From Lachnospiraceae bacterium (lineage in GTDB: Bacteria > Bacillota > Clostridia > Lachnospirales > Lachnospiraceae): a stretch of 43,253 nt of DNA. Of the stretch, positions 1 through 7,026 are shown one piece after another (position 1 is the first letter of the stretch; every line of letters begins with the position of its first letter). Below the pieces are notes generated by a model, which was given only the letters and a program-made list of their open reading frames with translations, was not told the origin of the DNA and made no database searches. A program made the position numbers and the translations under genes. The stretch spans positions 1 to 43,253 of the forward strand of contig JAFXTJ010000010.1 in assembly GCA_017535945.1 (NCBI GenBank), written 5' to 3'.

Positions 1-207
1 ACCGTATTTCGCGACGATCTCCCGGCGCACATAGTCCTCATCACCCGGTGCCGCCACCAGGATCAGTTCCTCCACAAAGCTGTGCTGGAAGGTGTTCAGG
101 GCATAGACCATGAGCGGCTTCCCCGCCAGCTCCAGATACTGCTTCTTTACCTTGCCTCCCATCCTGCTGCCGCTTCCGCCGGCTAAGAGGACAGCCGCCG
201 TCTTCAT
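1..207 (-). CDS. ispD: 2-C-methyl-D-erythritol 4-phosphate cytidylyltransferase, N-terminal part
   Basis: Only the first 69 codons lie in the window; the gene runs off the left edge. The protein opens MKTAAVLLAGGSGSRMGG and continues KVKKQYLELAGKPL, the nucleotide-binding signature of the IspD nucleotidyltransferases (glycine-rich loop, Arg, then KQY). IspD makes CDP-methylerythritol from MEP and CTP in the cytosolic MEP isoprenoid pathway. The ATG at 207 overlaps the tsaD stop codon (ATGA), so it is probably translationally coupled to tsaD. A related sugar-alcohol cytidylyltransferase (TarI/ribitol type) has the same loop and cannot be fully excluded from 69 residues. The presence of ispH near the other end of the window fits the MEP reading. 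Confidence 0.85.
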   Translation of the reverse strand, partial: MKTAAVLLAGGSGSRMGGKVKKQYLELAGKPLMVYALNTFQHSFVEELILVAAPGDEDYVRREIVAKYG

Positions 208-1259
208 GTCTGTTTCCCCGCGTGATAGCGTCTCTCCCTGGTGCCGAGGGACAGATTGGGCTCGGCGTTGAGCGCCAGGTCACTGCGCACGCCGCGCAGA
301 TACGCATAATAGCCCGCCGCGCCGATCATGGCGGCATTGTCCGTGCACAGTACGGGCCGCGGCCGGATAAAGGTGAGACCCCGTTCCGCACAGGCGGTCT
401 CCAGGCGCTCCCGCAGGCAGGAATTGGAAGCGACTCCGCCGGCGATCGCAAGCGTCCGGATCCCCGTCTCCTCCGCGGCCGCGAGCAGATGCTCCGTCAA
501 AACCTCCACCACGGCGCGCTGGAAGGAAGCCGCGATATCGGATACGCGGGGTTCCTCTCCCGCCATCCGCTGTCTGTTGAGTTCGTTCAGCACCGCCGAT
601 TTGAGCCCGCTGAAACTGAAATCATAACCGCCCTCCGAGATCTTCGCCTGCGGAAAGGCATAGGCCGTATCATTTCCCTCTCTTGCCGCGCGGTCAACGG
701 CCGGTCCGCCCGGATACCCCAGCCCCAGCGCACGGGCGACCTTGTCAAAGGCCTCCCCGGCGGCATCGTCCCTGGTCTGTCCGAGGATCTCATATACGCC
801 GTAGTCCGCCACCCGGACCAGATGGGAATGTCCGCCGGAAGCCACCAGACACAGAAAAGGGGGTTCGAGCGAGGGTTCTTCGATATAGCAGGCACTGATG
901 TGCCCGTCGATATGATGGACGCCGACAAGCGGAAGTCCCGCGGAATAAGCGAACGCTTTGGCAAAGGACACCCCCACCAGGAGCGCTCCCACGAGACCCG
1001 GACCGCAGGTCACCGCCACGCCGTCCAGACCGGACAGGGTGACGCCCGCTTCACGCAGCGCCTGTTCCACGCAGGGCACGACCGCCTCCACATGTTTTCT
1101 GGATGCGATCTCGGGTACCACACCGCCGTAAAGCGTATGGATATCGATCTGGGAGGATATGATGTCCGAGAGGACTTCCCGTCCGTTTCTTACGACGGCT
1201 GCCGCCGTCTCGTCACAGGAACTCTCGATGGCAAGGAGCGTGACGTCATTACTCATCAT
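204..1259 (-). CDS. tsaD: tRNA N6-adenosine threonylcarbamoyltransferase TsaD
   Basis: TsaD transfers the threonylcarbamoyl group from its adenylate to A37 of ANN-decoding tRNAs (t6A), working with TsaB and TsaE in the cytosol. The 351-residue length is normal. The N terminus LLAIESSCDETAAAVV (about 8-23) and the metal-binding HHIDGH (H116 and H120) are hallmarks of the ASKHA-fold Kae1/TsaD family, and a phosphate-binding GGVASN block lies near residue 275. Two consecutive ATGs (1259 and 1256) are possible starts; family alignments favour a start in this area. The gene overlaps the upstream small membrane-protein gene by 11 nt and the downstream ispD by 4 nt, so it sits inside an operon that also holds tsaE and tsaB. 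Confidence 0.97.
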   Translation of the reverse strand: MMSNDVTLLAIESSCDETAAAVVRNGREVLSDIISSQIDIHTLYGGVVPEIASRKHVEAVVPCVEQALREAGVTLSGLDGVAVTCGPGLVGALLVGVSFAKAFAYSAGLPLVGVHHIDGHISACYIEEPSLEPPFLCLVASGGHSHLVRVADYGVYEILGQTRDDAAGEAFDKVARALGLGYPGGPAVDRAAREGNDTAYAFPQAKISEGGYDFSFSGLKSAVLNELNRQRMAGEEPRVSDIAASFQRAVVEVLTEHLLAAAEETGIRTLAIAGGVASNSCLRERLETACAERGLTFIRPRPVLCTDNAAMIGAAGYYAYLRGVRSDLALNAEPNLSLGTRERRYHAGKQT

Positions 1260-1815
1260 TCGTCACCGTCCAGCCGAAGATCTTCCAGCGGCCGCTCTCC
1301 TCCTCGCGCCGGAGCACAAACAGATAATTATTCGCGTAGAGCTGGCTGCCCTTGCGCATCGTGACCATGCAGTTGACGTAGGAGACATCATGCCCCTCGA
1401 CATAGCCCGTCACCACCTCGGCGGCACTCTGCACGCGGTATGTGGAGAGTGTATAGCCGTCCGTCTTCTTGCGGTTGATCTCCTGGATCAGGCTTCCCTC
1501 ATAATCGAACTGGTTATTCAGCAGATCCGTGTCGAACAGGGTCGCAAGCTTGGCTCCCAGTTCCCGTACCTCGTCCTGCGAGGCCTCTTCCTCATAGAGC
1601 GCCTTGTAGATCCGGCAGAAATTGCTCACGACTTCGCGGGCCGTGGGCGGGTAATTCGACTCCATGTCGATGAGGAGCAGATCCTGGATCTCCCCTACCG
1701 TCACGGGTTCCTCCGAGGAGGAGGCATTGCGGTTCAGATAGCCGTAGTACACCGCCACGCCGATCGCCGCCGCGCAGAGTAAGAGGAGCAGTCCTTTTTG
1801 TATCCCGGATTTCAT
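1249..1815 (-). CDS. small single-pass membrane-anchored protein, function unknown
   Basis: I do not recognise this 188-residue protein. It has a short basic N terminus (MKSGIQK), one hydrophobic segment at about residues 8-27 and then a soluble, probably extracytoplasmic domain. That domain begins with a helical acidic stretch and ends in beta-rich sequence with aromatic residues (NNYLFVLRREEESGRWKIFGW), which resembles small SnoaL/NTF2-like or lipoprotein-type folds but not closely enough to name. No lipobox Cys is present, so the hydrophobic segment looks like a signal anchor. The ATG overlaps the RNase Z stop by 4 nt and the 3' end overlaps tsaD by 11 nt. It is embedded in the t6A/RNase Z run but nothing in it suggests RNA work. 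Confidence 0.8.
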   Translation of the reverse strand: MKSGIQKGLLLLLCAAAIGVAVYYGYLNRNASSSEEPVTVGEIQDLLLIDMESNYPPTAREVVSNFCRIYKALYEEEASQDEVRELGAKLATLFDTDLLNNQFDYEGSLIQEINRKKTDGYTLSTYRVQSAAEVVTGYVEGHDVSYVNCMVTMRKGSQLYANNYLFVLRREEESGRWKIFGWTVTNDE

Positions 1816-2747
1816 TCCCCCGTGCCTTCCTCCGGATACGCGAGATCCACACTGCGGCCGTCCTTTGCGGCCACCGTGTTCTCAAAGATCTTCTGTGCAC
1901 GATGCACATACTCCGCCGGATGGTTTAACGACGGAGAATAATGTGTCAGCCACAGTTCCTTTACCTGTGCCTCCTTTGCGAGCGTTGCCGCCTCGGTAAA
2001 GGTCATGTGTTTTTTCTCCCTTGCCTGTTCGTCCTTATCCGGCTCGCCGTACATACCCTCGCAGATAAAGAGGTCCGCATGATCTGCATTTTCGGCAATG
2101 CTCTTCGTCGGACGCGAGTCGGTCGTATAGGTGAGCCGCAGTCCCCGGCGGGCGGGCCCCAGCACCATTTCGGGCGTGAGTGTCCTTCCCTCGGGCGTCG
2201 TGAGCGTTTCGCCGTGCTGTAAGCGGTTCCAGTATTTCACATCGATCCCCTGCGCCGTGGCCCGGTCCGCATCAAAGCGGCCCGCGCGGGTCAGATCGAA
2301 GCGGTAGCCGTAACAGGTCACATTATGATTGACCTTAAACGCCGTGATCGTGAATGCTTCGTTTCCGGCGAGCGGGATCGTCTCCGTGGGCTGTGTCAGC
2401 TCGTGGTAGACGATCGGAAAAGGGATCTCCGGCGCGATCACGCGCAAGGCACCGACCACCCTTTCCAGCCCTTTCGGGCCGATCATAGTGAGCGGTGTAT
2501 CCTTTTCCGCATTGCCCATGGTGAGCAGCATCCCCGGCAGTCCGGAGATGTGGTCCGCGTGGTAATGCGTAAAACACATCACATCGATGGGTTTGGGGCT
2601 CCAGCCCTTTTTCCGCATGGCGATCTGGGTCGCCTCCCCGCAATCCACCAATATGCTCGTGCCGTTATATCTGAGCATCAGCGAGGTGAGCCACCGGTAT
2701 GGCAGCGGCATCATCCCGCCGGTTCCCAACAGACAAACCTCGATCAA
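1812..2747 (-). CDS. rnz: ribonuclease Z (tRNA 3'-end endonuclease)
   Basis: RNase Z cuts the 3' trailer from tRNA precursors lacking an encoded CCA. The 311-residue protein has the metallo-beta-lactamase fold of the family: CLLGTGGMMPLPYRW at residues 5-19, the zinc motif HYHADH at 61-66, and further His/Asp ligands near the C terminus (LTHYSPS). The length is that of the short bacterial form. The start is a TTG at 2747: no ATG is available before the conserved LGTGG strand, and a G-rich ribosome-binding stretch lies about ten bases upstream inside the tsaB-rimI stop region. The gene follows tsaB-rimI by one base and overlaps the next gene by four, so tRNA processing and tRNA modification genes are co-expressed here. 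Confidence 0.95.
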   Translation of the reverse strand: MIEVCLLGTGGMMPLPYRWLTSLMLRYNGTSILVDCGEATQIAMRKKGWSPKPIDVMCFTHYHADHISGLPGMLLTMGNAEKDTPLTMIGPKGLERVVGALRVIAPEIPFPIVYHELTQPTETIPLAGNEAFTITAFKVNHNVTCYGYRFDLTRAGRFDADRATAQGIDVKYWNRLQHGETLTTPEGRTLTPEMVLGPARRGLRLTYTTDSRPTKSIAENADHADLFICEGMYGEPDKDEQAREKKHMTFTEAATLAKEAQVKELWLTHYSPSLNHPAEYVHRAQKIFENTVAAKDGRSVDLAYPEEGTGE

Positions 2748-2748
2748 G

Positions 2749-3999
2749 TCAAAAATCCCCCCGCAGCCAATAGATCACGGCGTCCTCCGACGGGCGCTCA
2801 TAAAACCCCGGCCGCCTTCCTTCCGGGACAAATCCGCATTTCTCATAAAGCCCTGCTGCCGCCGTGTTTCCGGCCCGGACCTCCAGGGTGCAGTCACCGA
2901 TCCCGAATGATCTCCTGCCTTCATGGATCAGCTGGCGCAGCAGCTTTTCTCCGATCCCCTGCCTGCGGAACACGGGTTTCACGCAGACATTGGTGATCTC
3001 GCCCTCCCCGCAGACAGCGCGGATCCCGGCATGCCCGATCTGTGCACCGCCCGATTCCGCCATGAGATACAGCGTATCCCTGCGTGCCACGGCATCGCCG
3101 AACAGAGTGCCGGACCAGGCTTCCTGTCCCAGACACTCCTCCTCCAGCAGGACACCCTGCTGCACATCCTGCGCCGTCATCCTGCGGATCACGATCTCAC
3201 GCAGCTGTTTCTCCGGTTCCCGTTCCTCCTCCGCAGGCTCCGCGGTCTGTCCGGAGACTGCGGCAGCCGCTGCCGCCGCTTCCCGCTCCGCCTGGGAAGG
3301 ACGCAGATAGACCGGCGTAAAGGCAGCCGCCGATACGCCTTTTCCCGCCGCCATCAACACGCCGGCAAGATCCGCGAGTGCAGCGGCACTCTGTCTGCAC
3401 CGGAAAGCGGGCGCCTCCCGGTACGGCACCGTGCACTTCTCCCGGATGATCTCCCGGACAACCGGCACGCCGTCGCCCAAAAACGTCACAGTCTCACCTA
3501 TCTCATTGATCCGTGAGAGGACTTCCTGTGCCGGCACCGCCGCCGCAGGCATGAGTGTCTCCATGGAACGGAGTGTTTCCCTGTTTCCCGGATCCGTCCC
3601 GTCACAAATCTCCCGAAACCGGTACAGCGCCGTATACACCTGCCGGCGTCTGGCATCCATCATCGGACAGATGATCCCGGGCGTCCCGGACATCTGCCAG
3701 GCCATGGCATCCAGCGTGGGCACCGGAATAACAGGGATCCCCAGCGCAAAAGCCATACCCTTGGCTGTGGACGCACCGATCCTGAGGCCCGTAAAGGACC
3801 CGGGACCCTCCGCCACGGCGATCGCGTCCAGTGTATGCAGATCCAGATCCAGCGCCCGCGCCATGGCATCCAGCATGGGCATCAGCATCTGGGAATGCGT
3901 CTTCTTATGATCGGTCTTATACTCCGCCTGGATGCGTCCGTCTTCGGCGACCGCGACGGCGCATACCAGACCCGAAGTGTCGATGGCCAGGATCTTCAT
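2749..3999 (-). CDS. tsaB: TsaB-RimI fusion: t6A scaffold subunit plus ribosomal-protein-type N-acetyltransferase
   Basis: The 416-residue product joins two proteins usually encoded separately. Residues 1-235 are Tsa[11 protein letters not shown] at the start, EGPGSFTGLRIG at 64-75 and the DARRRQVYTALY block at 115-126. TsaB binds TsaD and TsaE to form the t6A-transferring complex. An Ala/Glu-rich linker (about 236-266) leads to a GNAT domain (267-416) with the acetyl-CoA loop RRQGIG at 345-350 and the AAGLYEKCGF block typical of RimI, which acetylates the N-terminal amine of ribosomal protein S18 in E. coli. tsaB and rimI are neighbours in many Firmicutes and fused forms are known. The gene overlaps tsaE by 4 nt (ATGA). 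The acetyltransferase substrate in this organism is inferred. Confidence 0.95.
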   Translation of the reverse strand: MKILAIDTSGLVCAVAVAEDGRIQAEYKTDHKKTHSQMLMPMLDAMARALDLDLHTLDAIAVAEGPGSFTGLRIGASTAKGMAFALGIPVIPVPTLDAMAWQMSGTPGIICPMMDARRRQVYTALYRFREICDGTDPGNRETLRSMETLMPAAAVPAQEVLSRINEIGETVTFLGDGVPVVREIIREKCTVPYREAPAFRCRQSAAALADLAGVLMAAGKGVSAAAFTPVYLRPSQAEREAAAAAAAVSGQTAEPAEEEREPEKQLREIVIRRMTAQDVQQGVLLEEECLGQEAWSGTLFGDAVARRDTLYLMAESGGAQIGHAGIRAVCGEGEITNVCVKPVFRRQGIGEKLLRQLIHEGRRSFGIGDCTLEVRAGNTAAAGLYEKCGFVPEGRRPGFYERPSEDAVIYWLRGDF

Positions 4000-4451
4000 G
4001 CCGGTCCTCCCTGACGCAGTGTAATGCGGCGGCAGTCCTCCCCCCGCTCCGGCCGTCTCTCAAAGATCACTTCTCTCGTCCGCGGCGGCAGGAGTTCCCG
4101 GATCCGGGAAGCCCACTCGATGAGGCATACCCCGTCACCGAAAAGATACTCGTCAATGCCGATCGCGTCCGCTTCTTCCGGATCCGTGAGCCGGTACACA
4201 TCAAAATGGTAAAGCGGCAGCCGCCCGCCCTCATGGATCTGCAGGATCGTATAGGTCGGGCTCACCACATCTTCGGGATACGGGACATGCAGTCCCGCCG
4301 CGAATCCGCCGGCAAAAGCGGTCTTCCCCGCCCCGAGTTCACCCGTGAGCGCGTAAACATCGCCCGGCTGCGCATCCTGTGCGATCTCGCCGGCGATCCG
4401 CCTGGTCTCTTCCACAGAGCCGGATTCCCAGATCCGCTCCCCGTCATTCAT
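3996..4451 (-). CDS. tsaE: tRNA threonylcarbamoyladenosine biosynthesis ATPase TsaE
   Basis: TsaE is the small P-loop ATPase that cycles the TsaB-TsaD complex during t6A formation. The Walker A motif GELGAGKT lies at residues 37-44, followed by the family block VVSPTYTI and the LYHFDVYRL segment. I placed the start at the ATG at 4451, which overlaps the glycosyltransferase stop as ATGA and has a GGAAAG ribosome site just upstream. An in-frame ATG at 4475 would add eight residues and a longer overlap. The resulting 151 residues match the family length. With tsaB-rimI and tsaD this gives three of the four t6A genes; TsaC/Sua5 is not in the window. Confidence 0.95.
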   Translation of the reverse strand: MNDGERIWESGSVEETRRIAGEIAQDAQPGDVYALTGELGAGKTAFAGGFAAGLHVPYPEDVVSPTYTILQIHEGGRLPLYHFDVYRLTDPEEADAIGIDEYLFGDGVCLIEWASRIRELLPPRTREVIFERRPERGEDCRRITLRQGGPA

Positions 4452-5161
4452 GCTTTCCGATAGCGCAGGATGCAATAGATCGCCCGGAATCCGTCCCGTA
4501 CACCGATCTTCTTGCCCTCTTCACTCGTACGCGGCGCATAGGAGATCGGCACCTCCTTGATCCGCACGCCCATCCGGGCCAGCTTGGCGGTGATCTCCGG
4601 CTCAAAGCCGAACCGCTGTTCCACGATATCGATGGACTGGATGATCTCCCGTTTGAACGCCTTATAGCAGGTCTCCATATCCGTAAGCCCCAGATGCGTG
4701 AACCGGTTGGAAAGCCAGGTCAGCACCAGATTGGCCATACGGTTGGCGAAATATCCCTTGCGCTTGGAATGAAGGAAACGGGAGCCGTAGCATACATCAC
4801 ACTCTCCCGCGAGGATCGGCGCGCAGACAGCCGGATATTCATCGGGATCATACTCCTGATCGGCATCCTGCACGATGACGATGTCCCCGGTGGCATGCGC
4901 AAAGCCCGTGCGAAGCGCGGCGCCCTTGCCGCCGTTGACCTCGTGATAGACGATCTTGCTCACCAGGGGACGGATCTTCTCTTCCAGGATCTGTCTCGTC
5001 CCGTCGGTGCTCATATCATCAACAATGATGATCTCCTTATTCTTTACGGGCGATGCCAGCACTCTCTGCACGATCAGTTCGATGCCGTCCCGCTCGTTGT
5101 AACAGGGGATCACGATGGATAAAGTAAAGTCTTCTGCATTCATAACACTTAATTCTAACAT
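4448..5161 (-). CDS. family 2 glycosyltransferase (dolichyl/polyprenyl-phosphate sugar synthase type)
   Basis: This 237-residue protein is a compact GT-A glycosyltransferase. [13 protein letters not shown] (about 14-26), [12 protein letters not shown] (44-55) and the metal-binding DAD at 99-101 are GT2 signatures. The order and spacing match the DPM1-like group that moves a sugar from a nucleotide donor to a polyprenyl phosphate, including the later block [13 protein letters not shown]. Unlike many bacterial members there is no C-terminal pair of membrane helices, so it is probably soluble or peripheral. Two starts are possible: ATG 5161 and ATG 5143 (MNAEDF), and neither has a clear Shine-Dalgarno site. 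The gene lies 15 nt after ribU and overlaps tsaE by 4 nt. Donor and acceptor cannot be read from the sequence. Confidence 0.88.
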   Translation of the reverse strand: MLELSVMNAEDFTLSIVIPCYNERDGIELIVQRVLASPVKNKEIIIVDDMSTDGTRQILEEKIRPLVSKIVYHEVNGGKGAALRTGFAHATGDIVIVQDADQEYDPDEYPAVCAPILAGECDVCYGSRFLHSKRKGYFANRMANLVLTWLSNRFTHLGLTDMETCYKAFKREIIQSIDIVEQRFGFEPEITAKLARMGVRIKEVPISYAPRTSEEGKKIGVRDGFRAIYCILRYRKA

Positions 5162-5176
5162 GGAGCGACAAAAAAC

Positions 5177-5938
5177 TCAATCGCCAACCGATGCCCCTCC
5201 GTTTTCATCCTTATGGGATTCCCGGGCCTTCATCACGGAAGAAAGCCTCTTATATACGAGCACGGTGATCAGCGAGACCGCGCCGCCTTTCAGCAGATTG
5301 AGAGGGGCCACGGCGAGGATCACAAAGGTCGTGACGTCCGTGATCGCCCCGTTGATCTTGCTCCCCATCTCGATGATCGCCTCCATCGGCATCCCGAAGA
5401 GCGCGGAAAACGCGGGGAGCAGGTAGACCGCATTGAAAACGGCGCCGAATACGGTCATACACAGGGTGCCCAGCACGCAGGAGACAATGGCCGTTTTCCT
5501 CGTCTTCCGGAAATGATAGAACACGCTCGCCGGCAGGACAAAGCTCACTCCCACCATGAAATTGGCCAGTTCCCCGACAAATGCTGTACTCGTGCCCTTG
5601 ATGCAGAGTTTGATGAGGATCTTGATGAATTCGATCATCACTCCCGTGACCGGCCCGTAGGCAAAAGCGCCGATGAGAGCCGGCAGCTCCGAGAAATCCA
5701 TCTTGTAAAAGACGGGAGCAAAAAAGACCGGAAAATCCAGGCAGAACAGGATCGCCGCGATCGCGGAGAAGAGCCCGATAAAGACGATCCGCCTCGTGGA
5801 AAGGATCCGCTCCCTGTCGTTCGAGGTGCTCCTGACAGCCCGTTCAAACGCCACGGCGATCAGCGTGAAGAAAGCGACCACCACAAGCGAAATGCACACA
5901 AAGGCGGCATTTTTGGCTAAAGTTTCAAGCATAGACAT
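5177..5938 (-). CDS. ribU: riboflavin ECF transporter S component RibU
   Basis: RibU is the membrane subunit that binds riboflavin and docks on a shared EcfA-A'-T energy module. The 253-residue protein has about six hydrophobic segments. It carries the RibU signature in two parts: FPVFFAPVFYKMDFSELPALIGAF, about one third in, and TSTAFVGELANF further on. A further hydrophobic N-terminal helix (about residues 10-32) precedes the usual core. The start is the ATG at 5938, five bases after a perfect AGGAGG (5949-5944). An in-frame ATG at 5956 lies inside the FMN riboswitch (in the GTCCGGATGG 3' strand) and is rejected. The riboswitch directly upstream supports the substrate call: flavin should repress expression. 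No EcfA/T gene is in the window. Confidence 0.95.
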   Translation of the reverse strand: MSMLETLAKNAAFVCISLVVVAFFTLIAVAFERAVRSTSNDRERILSTRRIVFIGLFSAIAAILFCLDFPVFFAPVFYKMDFSELPALIGAFAYGPVTGVMIEFIKILIKLCIKGTSTAFVGELANFMVGVSFVLPASVFYHFRKTRKTAIVSCVLGTLCMTVFGAVFNAVYLLPAFSALFGMPMEAIIEMGSKINGAITDVTTFVILAVAPLNLLKGGAVSLITVLVYKRLSSVMKARESHKDENGGASVGD

Positions 5939-5947
5939 TTTAACCTC

Positions 5948-6083
5948 CTGTCCCATCCGGACTATACCGTCGGCACCGGGATCTCACCGGTTCGGCCGCC
6001 GGGTCATTTCGGCGGTTTGCAGGCTGTCCGCACGGTCTGCGCGGGATCACTGCCGGTCGGGGATCACACCCTGTCTCCAGTGT
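5948..6083 (-). promoter_or_regulatory. FMN riboswitch (RFN element) controlling ribU
   Basis: On the minus strand the leader reads GGAGACAGGGTGTGATCCCCGACCGGC..., then AACCGGTGAGATCCCGGTGCCGACGGTATAGTCCGGATGGGA. These are the conserved blocks of the FMN aptamer: the GGG(C/A)AGGGTG start, the CGACCGGC(A/G)GT helix, the GGTGAGATCCC helix and the near-invariant GCCGACGGTATAGTCCGGATGG 3' end. The aptamer ends only a few bases before the ribU AGGAGG, and no terminator hairpin with a U tract fits between them. Control by hiding the ribosome site is therefore more likely than transcription termination (inference). Confidence 0.96.
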
Positions 6084-6261
6084 TACTATTCACAGGCGAC
6101 CGGTAAGCAGAAAGAGCGCAAGCTTGCTTGCAGGCGAATTTCTGCTTGCCGGTCGGGCCTGCGAAGCAGGAACCCCACCCACATGAGCAGACTTAGTGCG
6201 AAACACGAAAAAGGTCGCGGAGCGACCGTGTGCGAATGTGGGTGGTCTGTGAATAGTAACA
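6081..6261. repeat. 181-bp element with perfect 15-bp terminal inverted repeats and internal hairpins
   Basis: The ends are TGTTACTATTCACAG (6081-6095) and its exact reverse complement (6247-6261). Inside are, in order, a 17-bp stem with one G-U pair when read on the plus strand (6097-6113 with 6139-6155) enclosing GCAAGCTTGC, a small CCTGC/GCAGG hairpin (6158-6170), and a 10-bp perfect stem CCACCCACAT/ATGTGGGTGG (6175-6184 with 6236-6245). The last of these encloses a GGTCGC/GCGACC hairpin (6213-6227). The whole can fold as a closed multi-way junction. It contains no convincing coding frame. The left end abuts the FMN aptamer. It could be a MITE-like mobile element or a structured RNA; I do not recognise the family. 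Confidence 0.8.
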
Positions 6262-6264
6262 GTA

Positions 6265-6321
6265 TATCACATTTCCAGTTGTTAATACCATATCGCTTTG
6301 CAAGCGAAAGAATATGTGATA
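6265..6321. repeat. second nested inverted repeat next to the 181-bp element
   Basis: TATCACAT (6265-6272) pairs with ATGTGATA (6314-6321). Between them a second hairpin, TCGCTT-TGC-AAGCGA (6293-6307), is centred near the same point. The pair lies between the 181-bp element and the plus-strand gene at 6382. It could be an operator for a dimeric regulator or a transcript hairpin in the leader of either neighbour. Confidence 0.55.
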
Positions 6322-6325
6322 AACT
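6298..6325 (+). promoter_or_regulatory. possible sigma-A promoter for the gene at 6382
   Basis: TTGCAA (6298-6303) and TAAACT (6320-6325) are separated by 16 bp, giving a predicted start near 6332 and a leader of about 50 nt. Each box matches the consensus in four of six positions, so the call is tentative. It overlaps the right half of the inverted repeat at 6265-6321. Confidence 0.35.
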
Positions 6326-6381
6326 ATGTTTTGCGCGCCTCAGGCGCCTTAATCGTCTCAGTCTGCAGAAAGGGAACCATT

Positions 6382-6969
6382 ATGGAATTCAAACAGGTAG
6401 CGGAAACCAGCTCGCTCAAGATGATCGGAAATGTGGAAAACGCCATCAAGATGCGCGATGTCGCCTCAAAATGCAAACTCGTGGGCACGGACAACGGCTT
6501 AAAGATCGAATGCAATTACACCGGTCCCAATGCCACGCAGTATCTCACCTTTATCGAAAAGCACCGGGAGGATCTGACGGAGTATCTGATGAACCCCGAC
6601 GCCATGGATTTCTATGACTGGATGGAGACCAGCCATCAGACCCAGCTGAAACTGAAGAAGCACGAAAAGGAGAATCTGGTCCTCGGGGTGACCTTTGATC
6701 CGGAGACCCAGATCCTTGAGACCGGGATCATGGATGACAACCTGACCGTCAAGCTGGGAGCGCCCCTGATGAAGATCCGCATCAATGACTATGACCGGGA
6801 ATCCTTTAAGCTGCGCATCTACAATATGCTCCTGCTGGCGGATGAGATCGCGCTCGCGATGGGGAATATGGGACTCCGGCAGATGGCCAATATCGAGATG
6901 GTCAAGACCTACATGTCGGATATCTATGACAAGTATGTACTCCCGAAGCCGCAGAACAACTACGAATAA
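6382..6969 (+). CDS. unrecognised soluble protein, 195 residues
   Basis: I do not recognise this family. The start is the ATG at 6382 (MEFKQVAETSSLKMIGNV), preceded by AAAGGG eight bases upstream. The same frame is open further upstream but only through non-ATG codons in the hairpin region. The protein has no signal peptide or membrane segment, is rich in charged residues and looks mixed alpha/beta. Basic KLKKHEKEN near the middle is followed by a hydrophobic LVLGVTFDPETQILETGI strand pair, a helix (FKLRIYNMLLLADEIALAMG) and a tail ending PKPQNNYE. It is one of only two plus-strand genes in the window and stands alone, with a strong terminator 28 bases after its stop. Confidence 0.85.
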   Translation: MEFKQVAETSSLKMIGNVENAIKMRDVASKCKLVGTDNGLKIECNYTGPNATQYLTFIEKHREDLTEYLMNPDAMDFYDWMETSHQTQLKLKKHEKENLVLGVTFDPETQILETGIMDDNLTVKLGAPLMKIRINDYDRESFKLRIYNMLLLADEIALAMGNMGLRQMANIEMVKTYMSDIYDKYVLPKPQNNYE

Positions 6970-6996
6970 GCAGAAGCATGATCGACAAAAAACAGA

Positions 6997-7024
6997 CCGC
7001 CGGGCCTTAAGCCCGGCGGTTTTC
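6997..7024. terminator. bidirectional Rho-independent terminator
   Basis: A perfect 9-bp GC stem CCGCCGGGC/GCCCGGCGG (6997-7005 with 7011-7019, loop CTTAA) is followed on the plus strand by TTTTCGTTT and on the minus strand by TCTGTTTTTTG. It ends the plus-strand gene at 6382 and, from the other side, the glyS-alaS-proB run. Confidence 0.93.
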
Positions 7025-7026
7025 GT

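Noticed and set aside
5165-5196. Terminator after ribU
   Set aside because: The stem ATCG/CGAT is only four base pairs, although followed by several T; too weak to call.
5938-5956. Longer RibU start at 5956
   Set aside because: The ATG lies in the FMN aptamer 3' strand; the ATG at 5938 has AGGAGG five bases upstream.
6298-6381. N-terminal extension of the 6382 gene
   Set aside because: It would start on a TTG in a hairpin and promoter region; the ATG at 6382 has a ribosome site.
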